DNA of 64,000 bases, taken from Amphiura filiformis. Taxonomy: Eukaryota; Echinodermata; Ophiuroidea; Amphilepidida; Amphiuridae. Of this stretch, positions 56,143 to 64,000 are shown one piece after another. The stretch covers positions 30,688,848 to 30,752,847 of the forward strand of contig NC_092641.1 of NCBI RefSeq assembly GCF_039555335.1, in the 5' to 3' direction. The first letter of the stretch is position 1, and each line of letters starts with the position of its first letter. The notes beneath the pieces are model-generated. The model did not search any database. It had not been told where the DNA came from and saw nothing but the letters and a program-made list of their open reading frames with translations. Made by a program: the position numbers and the translations under genes.

Positions 56143-56500
56143 TTCCTCTTCTTCTTCTTCCTCCTCCTCCTCCTCCTTCCTCCTTCCTCCTTTATCCTTC
56201 TTTTCATCTTCCTCCACCTCCTCCTCTGCTTCGTCCTTCTCTTCCTCCTCCGCTTCCTCCTTCCTCCTCCTCCTTCCTGCTCCTCCTCTTCCTCCTCCTC
56301 TTCCTCCTCCTCTCTTCCTCCACTTCCTCCTCCTCCTTGCCCTCCTCCTCCTCCTTTGCCTCCTGTGTCTCTTCCTTCTCCTCTTCCTCCTTCTGCTCTT
56401 CCTTTTACTTCTCTGTCTCTTCTTGATGATAAGGAGGAAAAAGATGAAGGAAGGAGGAGGAGGAAAAAGAGGACAAGGCAGAGGAGGAGGAGATCCAAGT
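56143..56500. repeat. Long CT-rich tract followed by GA-rich tract
   Basis: About 270 bases are almost pure pyrimidine (TTCTTCC and TCCTCC units), then from about 56430 to 56497 the strand switches to almost pure purine (AGGAGGAGGAGGAAAAAGAG). The two parts are complementary in composition and could pair. The long serine/leucine open frames here are products of the repeat. Confidence 0.9.
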
Positions 56501-56840
56501 GTAAGAAATCATAAATTTCATTATCCTGGGACTACTTCTTCACTCTGACTTCCCCTGACATCTCCGTACAAAGGTCTGAGGAGTACATCATGGCTTCGGT
56601 AAATAGGGCACACAGGAACCAACATTTTTTATTCTTTACACATATCACTTCATATTTCCTCATCTGAAGTTAAAATTATAGAAATCATTTTTCATCTGTG
56701 AGCACATTTAGAAGTGTAAAATGACAAGAATTGTGACTGAAATGATAGCCGTTGTTATTGGTTTATCATCGACTTATGAACCTCTCCATGTGGCTTTATT
56801 GATGTGAGGTAACTTCAGATACATGTTTGTGTAAATTCAG

Positions 56841-57513
56841 AATTCGTCGGCTGTATTCCATAGTGGCGTGTAGTGAGGCATAGCGAATAAACAACTTTTC
56901 GAGAAAATCGGGTTTGAAGAAATACCAATTTAAAATCGAGTTGTGTAAATCAGACGTTCATTATATTTTGTAAATGATGTGAAATTTCGGTAGTTAACTA
57001 AATAGAGTTCATTTCTATGTATTTTTCAAAGTAAATAAATACATAATATTGTTGGCAGACTGATAACAATAAGTATAAAACTATACGTCACTATGGAAAA
57101 CACGCAAAACGCAATACCCTAACCTAATGTTAACCTTACGCCACCTCGATCGCCGTGTAATCCCTATGGCGTTACTTTTCGTCTTCTTCATTCCATAGTG
57201 GCGTATAGGTCACGATACGTCACTATGACATGTAGCGAGGTGTACGCCACTATGACATACAAAGTTTTTCATTTCTTAATTATAAAATGTGTATACAAAG
57301 TGGCGTATGGTCGATACGCCACTATGGAATACAAAAAATGTCACTTTGTAACTATACGCCACATTTAATTAATTAATTACTAATTAATTAGCTAATTATG
57401 ACTGATGAGACTTAGAAAAAATGAAAGAGAACATCATTAAAAACATATGTGCCAATTTTCAAAAAAATGACCAAAAATCACTATACGCCACTATGGAATA
57501 CAGCCGACGAATT
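56841..57513. mobile_element. Inverted-repeat element C with dispersed CCATAGTGGCGTA motif
   Basis: The ends AATTCGTCGGCTGTATTCCA followed by TAGTGGCGT are exact inverted copies (right end 57478-57513). The motif CCATAGTGGCGTATAG, or its complement, recurs inside near 57080, 57191, 57213, 57242, 57299, 57313 and 57350 (some as CGTCACTATG), in both orientations, and is part of the ends. The total is 673 bases with no transposase frame. Confidence 0.8.
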
Positions 57514-58000
57514 TAGACTTTCATTTCATCAGTGCAATAAGTGCCCCTGGAAGTGTCTGTCACACTAATTATGTCAATCACACTAATTAGATCAACAAAT
57601 ATGATACTGAATTGTACCCAGGAAAATAAATTGGACCATTTTGGATTTCTGGTGCATACTGAAACTTGTCTGCCTTTACAATGCTACCAGTACATTTATT
57701 GATAAGTTGAACCCATAAAGAAAATGTTACTGAAAAAAGGTTAGAATTTATTTGTAATTGATACACTACTTTTATAGAGGCCTGTAAATAAAACTGTGAA
57801 TGCAGAACTAAGCAGTACTGCAGGGTTGTATCTAATGCTGGCCAGCAATGATGCCGATTTCAAAATGATTTGTTCATCATAAAAAGCGCCAAAAAGCAAC
57901 ATTTTGGACAGCGGGGGTGATACCCCTGTAGCATATTTTCTGATCCCTTGCATGAAGATTGTGCCCTGAGCCAGTGCTCTAATTCATGATACTAAAATTA

Positions 58001-58280
58001 GGGGCCGTGCACAAACACATGTGGTTGGGGGCTGATGCATGCAAAAAAAGGGGGGGGGGCTGAAATTTTGTATCCCTCTGAAGGGGGGCCTTAAGAAACA
58101 TCACCTTAATTTTTCTTATAGAACATGAGTTTGCATTATTTTCTATGAGGTTGACGTTCATTTTCATGGCCCAAAAAGGGACCCTGAAAATAATTTTAGG
58201 TCCGAAAGGGGGGCCTTGAAAAAAAGTTGTGAATTTTTCTTTTTGCATCAGCCCCCCAATAAGTGTTTGTGAATGGTCCC
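58001..58280. mobile_element. MITE with GGGGCCGTGCACAAACAC ends
   Basis: The left end GGGGCCGTGCACAAACAC ... GGGGGCTGATGCATGCAAA is matched by the complement of the right end TTTTTGCATCAGCCCCCCAA and AAGTGTTTGTGAATGGTCCC. Inside, GGGGGGCCTT occurs twice, each followed by AAG or GAA words. Non-coding; the small - strand frame is incidental. Confidence 0.75.
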
Positions 58281-60557
58281 GTCGCCTGCACGCAACTTGG
58301 ACTAGCTACCCTGCAGAACTCTTACCCTGCACAGTACTGGGAAGCACACAAATTGCACTGACCATAGAAGGGGAACATCCCGGCTAAGGACCCTCTGGTA
58401 CATGGGATTTGGTCAAAATTTAAAGATTGCTCTCAGATTTATAGGTAACAGCTTAAAGGCACTGTGCCAGATTCTCTCAGTTTTCTCAGAATCATAATGT
58501 TTGAACATACCAATCAAGTGTTGCTGCATAAGTAAGCATCCATTCAAGTGGCTCGCTGGGAACCGTGTCAAAGTATCGTACAGACAAGAAATAACAGCAT
58601 GAAAAGCTGGTTATAGGTCATTTGGCGATATACTTGTACATGAGGCCAGGCTAAGAGAAATAAAGTAAACAAAATGTTGAATGCTGTGTATGTGACTTGC
58701 GGATGTACAAATAATGTAATTGAAACGAGATAATGAGGGAATTTTATGGAGAGGCATTGTGTAATTCTCAGTAAGAGCTCATAATGAATGATTTTACATT
58801 CATAATAACGTTTTGAACCACTAGGTTAAAAACCAGTTTTGACCCCTGCAGAAATAATGGTTTGGTCCTGTTAGTTTAGTTATTGTTATATGATCAATAT
58901 GAGGTGATATAAGATCAATATGAGGTGATACATGTGTATTGTCTATTTGTTTATCATGGGCACCATCAGTGTTCATTGGGCCAATCAGCGATCATCTTTA
59001 ACAAGGCTTGATTCTTGTGTGTGTGTATGTACCACCATTATTCTGTCAACATTCATGCAGACAAGTCATATGATGAATTTTTCTTCATGTATGAAGGAAA
59101 TAAATTGAGGGGACCGCTGTGGAGAAATGATGCTACTGGCTGGAATAAAATCTTTCTAAGGTCTATTATAATTGTGCAAGTACGGGCAATTCGCTGGGTG
59201 CATGGCTTGATATTTCATCGGTTATTTAAGTGCATTCATAGACCGTTTAAATCTACATCTAAAGAAATACTGGACAGGATCAATTGGTATCGACGTCCAG
59301 ATTCTAGTGGCATCACAAATGTCTAAAACATCTAAACTACAAATGGTAGTAATAGTTTGGTCTCCTTTTCGCATCCGAAGTGAGCAGAAAATAGACGTTT
59401 TATTTTGAAGTGTTTACGCACGAAACAACCAGCTGCAGGGCGAGTGAAACCATCGAGAGGGTGTTACAGCGGCCTAACGGCAAGCATGGAAGGAAAGGGT
59501 AAATAATTTGTGACATTGATCGGAATTTTATTTGCATCAAATACCTGGTTAAAACTAACCCGATTGAGGGAACCGAAGTCGCTGGAATGTAACAATTCTA
59601 CGTAAAATAACAGTACTGAAACCCGGGACTGAAACGTAATTTTCAAGTAAGATGTCTGCAGTCATCTATCCCAGTATCCATGAAGAGGAGGCAACAGCGG
59701 TGTTGAGGTCATAATGGCAGTCATGATGAGTTGATTTGGTGAGATATTTGCTTTTAAAAGTTCGTCATGAATATCAGTTTAAGTATAAGCGTAGGGGAGA
59801 TATATCCAATAGTGAGGCAAAGTATTAATATTGCTTTAGTGAATTTACTTCACAAAAATGAGCTAAAAGCACGTCAAAATTTGATTCACGAAAACAGAAC
59901 GCAAAATACAAAGCCCGTCAATCAATCTGTGGTGATTATGCAAATAGCCGATTTTCTATGACGTGTCATCAACCCATTACAATGATTGCGACGGTCGTAT
60001 ATTAATATTAATGAGATGACGTCATACCTAAATTTACACTAGTTACATCGTTGAATACGTACGACGTCGAGTCGAAACCAAAACACATTTTAGGAGATTT
60101 TATGTATCAATAAACTTGTGCAGTTATGGGTAAAAATGTTATAAATTAGGATCATATTGGGTTTTTGCATTTAATTTACGTCGTTCACGTAATGCATTAA
60201 CTTAATTGAGAGAAAAATATCGGACTTCTGCAGGACAAAGATAGGCATGACAGGCTGCAGAATTCAACGCACTTGATTATATCAAATTCAAATTGGCGTT
60301 TTCATTGTCATAAAAAATTATGATCGATATTATTTCAAAACAGGGCGGGGCAATGAATGCCCATAGCCGGAATGAATGACAAGTTGGGGCAATGATTGAT
60401 TTTAAAGGGTGCTTTGATAAAAAGCATGGATCAGAAATAATAAGCATTGGGTCAAGAGAACTTTTGGGGGATCGAGTACCAAGCCTTGGTCCAAGGTCCA
60501 ATAAATTCACGGATTTTGTTTGTTGTAGTGGATTAAAAGATCTCAGGGTTTTTGCTG

Positions 60558-60632
60558 AAATAAATAAATAAATAAATAAATAAAAAAAAAATTAGAAATT
60601 AAATAAAATTAAATAAAATTATATATATATTG
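60558..60632. repeat. AATA low-complexity tract
   Basis: AAATAAATAAATAAAT followed by AATTAAAT and ATATATAT runs. Confidence 0.9.
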
Positions 60633-62179
60633 GGAATAATAATTTTGATTGAAGAATGTTAGTGTTCATAGAATCACAGCTAGTGGAAAAATATCAATAA
60701 TGAAGGGAAGAACTTGGTTGGAATTTCATGAAAAATTGTAAAATGGTTAGCAGGTTTAATATTCAAGGCAATCGGTGGCGTCATGTAAATAGAGATGCTT
60801 GTGTATGAAACTTATGGAAAATGTCAACAGAAATGAACAGCACTATAATAATTATAGCATTTTGGAAGGTCGTTTAAGGGTTTCTCGGACAGTAGACTGC
60901 CTCGTACTCCACTTATTTGCATACTCTGGCTGTTAGTATTACATTAAAGTAACACTAATCATGTGACCACTTAATGTTGAATACAGTAGGCCTAATTGTA
61001 AACTGAATGCATTCATAATGGTTAACATTTATTTATCGAAAATAGTTCTATTTTGACATATGCAAAGATTGTGATTTTTAAAGGAGCTTTGGAAAATTTA
61101 TCATCAGGAAAGCCAAAATGATAAACAAGTTGTTGGATCATAGTCTATATGGTCTATGGTTGGATTGCCCAAATTCTTCTAGCTAATTTGCCGAATGCTT
61201 ATTGATCAGCAATGAGTTCCAACTCGGCATAGTTTACTTCAATTGTTTACTCCACTCGGCGACATCATTATGAACCGGATTTTCAAAAAATGAGTAAATA
61301 TTTTGTTTTTTCTTTGAGTAAGGTATTTTCATTAGGCTTGTGTGTATATATAGGTGAAGGACTATATGCTTGCACAATTTGCTCCTCCTTGTTTCTCTCT
61401 TCTTCATTGCAGATTAAATACTTCTAGTCAGGTAGCAGAAGGGAAGATGCTTTGCCTGTTTTAAGAGTCGCAATTACCACAGCTACTTGACGTTGATCCC
61501 ATCATTAACTACAATACCTACAGGGGCTTACTTTAGCCACATATAACAATGACTTATATTGGTATAGTTTTGCACATAACATGGAATGTTTACGAAAGAG
61601 TCTAAGGATGGATGAAAATACCACTGAAGAAGTTACTACATGGTCCTTAATTATTGATGATGAACAGCGTACAATATATTCGGCACAGATTAATAAAGAT
61701 ACTCGATTAACATGATAATGGTATAATTAAACACTAGGTAGATGCACTTGGTGAAGAAGAAATTGTATAGTATTGCATGTTGCATTTATAAGCTACTTAT
61801 TGAGATGGGACCAAAGTACTGGAATTGTGTGTGATTCAATTTATCGGAACATTTGACTGGCTCACCAGCATGTATAATACAGCATCATCAATGTTACTTT
61901 CAGTTGTTGTGTATCGGTACTCCAAATGTCTGCTTAATGGAAGTATGGAGAAAGTATATTTAGCAATTGGAGTGATCAAGTTATACGTTCACATTTGCTG
62001 ACACTGTGCAGTGGATTAAGAATTCAATTGTCAGGTTGGTGTAAGTTAGTCAGTGGCCAAACTACATTTTCACATTTTCTCCAGAAACTTAAAGAAACAG
62101 AATTATGGTGCCCGCTAATTTCAAGATTGTTTTCATATAGTATTTGGTCGCTCACGTGATGTGTCTTTTCATTTCATTT

Positions 62180-62465
62180 CTTTTGCTCTTTTCATTTGAG
62201 CATTATACCTGGTGTAGATATGTTTGCTTCGCCACTTTGGTATTGTTAGTTCATATTTTGATATTATTGTATTATTAATAATTGTGCAATTTTGGTTATT
62301 AATAATGTTAAAAAAAAATTTAAAAAAAAGTGTGCAATATGTTTCGCATAATATTTTGCCTACTCCACTCAAGTTATTTCTTGGTGGTACTCGTGATTGC
62401 TCTTTTCATTGAGTATTATACCTGGTGTAAATATGTTTGTTTCGACACTTTGGTATTGTTTGTGT
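62180..62465 (+). repeat. Direct repeat, about 60 bases, 220 apart
   Basis: GCTCTTTTCATT-GAG-ATTATACC-TGGTGTA-ATATGTTTG-TTCG-CACTTTGGTATTGTT occurs near 62187 and 62399 with few differences, upstream of the LINE-type tail at 62895. It may be part of a LINE 3' UTR. Confidence 0.65.
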
Positions 62466-62894
62466 TAAGTATCCATTTGTTTGCAATTTTTCATATTTAA
62501 TTTGATACTGTGTTAAATTGCCATTTTGATATTGCATTGAATTGATCATGTGTTTAATTGCTTCGCTGTATACTTCATTTTCTTTTTTAGTCACGTGTTA
62601 TAGTAGTGTACAGCTTGGCTTTAAAAAAATTGTGTTTTATGATTCTAATTTCATCTTCTGTTTGATATCTGTTTGCAGTATATTGCCGTTGTTTATACGA
62701 AATTACATTGGTTAAGCTTATTTTGCTTTATTACTATTGCTGTCACTTTGAACATTTCACATAGTTGTTTCTATGCTCATTTTGTGTGTATTTTTTGCGT
62801 GCAATCCCTTTTGTGCAATGTTCATGTGTTCCTCATTTAAATTTTAACTGTTAATGATGTATATTTATAATTCTATGGGCATTTTGTTTTTACG

Positions 62895-62985
62895 TACTCA
62901 TGTTTTAATTGTAAAGCGCCTTGTGGTCTTTGATGTAATGCGCTATATAAGAATAAATTATTATTATTATTACAAAATGGAATGC
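62895..62985 (+). mobile_element. LINE/SINE-type 3' tail with (ATT)n
   Basis: TTGTAAAGCGCCTTGTGG followed by GCGCTATATAAGAATAAATT and (ATT)n is a typical 3' end of CR1/L2-like LINEs and SINEs that share their tails. A similar tail ends the SINE at 34146 and the LINE end at 14012. No reverse transcriptase remnant was recognised just upstream. Confidence 0.55.
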
Positions 62986-64000
62986 TATATAAGTTGCTGA
63001 TAATCTGTTAATCATGCATAGCTAATATAACGGCGATAACAGATCTATAAAAGGCCCTCGTAATATGTTGGCTACAAGCCCCCCCCCCCCCTTTTATAAA
63101 GTTTTATGAGGTATGGATTACAAATGGGTCACAAAAACTCACAAATTGTTTGACCAAAAGGTATCAGGGTTTCACAATATAACGTTTAGCCAAATTTTCC
63201 ATCTATAACTATTCAGCCACAGTTACATTGTATTGACGATGAATGCATTAAAGCATGGAAGTAAGAGACATGGAAGCTGGTCGATCCAACACCTATTGAA
63301 TTATTTATGTAACATTCTATAGAGGGTACGTATCAAGCTATTGTGATAACAATGTAGTCAGCGTGTCTTTGATGTGGATCAGACTTGCCGCCTGTATTGC
63401 CAGTTCGTTTATTTACAAGTTTATTATTTTGAGCAAAAATCATGTTTTTCTTGATTATGTTTCAAGTATGTTGTTTTTATTCGGAAAAAAAGTGACAGGG
63501 ATGTTAGATTTGTAATCCATAATTACAGAAATCCATTCAAAATATCGATTTCTACCCTATACTTACAGATTTTCTTAAACTTCAAAATATTGGAAATCAT
63601 GCATTTACGTCTAAACCGCTAATTAGCGGTAATAATTGGTATGCGCACTTGGCACATGTTTTACATTATAAAATGAATCCCGCATCTATTTGTGTGCCCG
63701 GGGCTGCCCGAAATTGCTGTTGACCAGAATGTTCCAGAGTCGGGTATTATCTTTACATTTTGCGTAAATTAAATTGTATTTCATTTCATTTTCTGTTTTA
63801 AAACTGCTATCTGAAAGTCTAGCATATATATACATTTAATCGGTAGGTTTTCACATAATTACATACTTTTAATAAAATTGTATAAATTAAACTGATAGCA
63901 TTCTGACCATTACGTAGGGATTTTTTAAAATCTGTTTGTGTTCACAAAACTAGTCATGCACTGTAATATAACACAGCCCATTGTCAGGACTTAGTACACG

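Larger units (their letters stand above)
51810..64000 (+). other. Inferred start of intron 3 of the SORL1-like gene
   Basis: From GTAAGT to the window edge I found no exon with VPS10 character. Acceptor-like sites exist (for example the pyrimidine tract ending TTCATTGCAG near 61411), but what follows does not match the family. Unlisted stretches (54740-55200, 56500-56840, 57520-58000, 58290-62160 and 62990-64000) are AT-rich; 58892-58931 holds two copies of GATCAATATGAGGTGATA. Confidence 0.5.

Noticed and set aside
56111..56548. Long serine/leucine-rich and Arg/Glu-rich open frames
   Set aside because: They are translations of a CT/GA-rich simple repeat.
56530..56608. Possible VPS10 exon (SWDYFFTL...EEYIMAS before GTAAAT)
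   Set aside because: No acceptor precedes it, it lies at the edge of the pyrimidine/purine repeat, and it does not match the expected next segment (LW-S-D-G-TW).
59015..59326. 103-codon + strand frame with LWRNDATGW resembling the expected exon 4 start
   Set aside because: No acceptor before LW and no VPS10 similarity on either side; treated as chance.

Overview
This window is nuclear DNA from an animal. It is AT-rich, has split genes with long introns, and is crowded with inverted-repeat transposons, a LINE 3' end, a SINE, microsatellites and a DIRS-type retrotransposon. I saw no bacterial operon, CRISPR array, rRNA or convincing tRNA gene. The mix of elements (YLDD-type DIRS element, frequent AGGCCTA words, BED-finger hAT remnants) together with a SORL1-like receptor gene suggests an invertebrate deuterostome, perhaps an echinoderm or hemichordate. 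That placement is inference.

The one recognisable host gene is on the + strand: the 5' part of a sortilin-related receptor (VPS10-domain family, closest to SORL1/LR11). Exon 1 (20668-20916) encodes a signal peptide and basic propeptide. Exon 2 (42995-43223) and exon 3 (51648-51809) encode the start of the VPS10 beta-propeller. All junctions are phase 0. Intron 1 is about 22 kb, intron 2 about 8.4 kb, and the gene seems to run off the right edge. Exon 2 as read contains a one-base frameshift near 43121. On the - strand at 5.5-8.5 kb there are weak candidate exons of an unidentified gene.

Layout: 0.7-4.6 kb, two fold-back elements, one carrying about ten copies of a GTGGGTAAC-type motif. 5.5-11 kb, candidate exons, MITEs and a TTAA-flanked fold-back. 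12-19 kb, a local repeat family with a near-perfect 1.35-kb tandem duplication, and an inverted pair of repeat-protein pseudogenes, one interrupted by a LINE 3' end. 20.6-43 kb, intron 1 of the SORL1-like gene: a long fold-back (22.4-23.9 kb), a hAT remnant with a clean 8-bp duplication (25.1 kb), a hAT element with a second element nested in it (27.7-28.7 kb), a 2.2-kb element with TTTCGGAGGCTTCA motifs (28.8-31.0 kb), a SINE, and a 7.3-kb DIRS retrotransposon inserted into an older short element. 43-64 kb, introns 2 and 3 with about ten further fold-backs.

The most unusual signal is shared by many unrelated inverted-repeat elements: each carries its own short motif repeated through its body, often also in its ends. 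Two copies with the same ends and the same 6-bp target duplication carry related but different motifs (GGGTCC versus GGGCCC), each nearly uniform within its copy. I do not know of a standard explanation.
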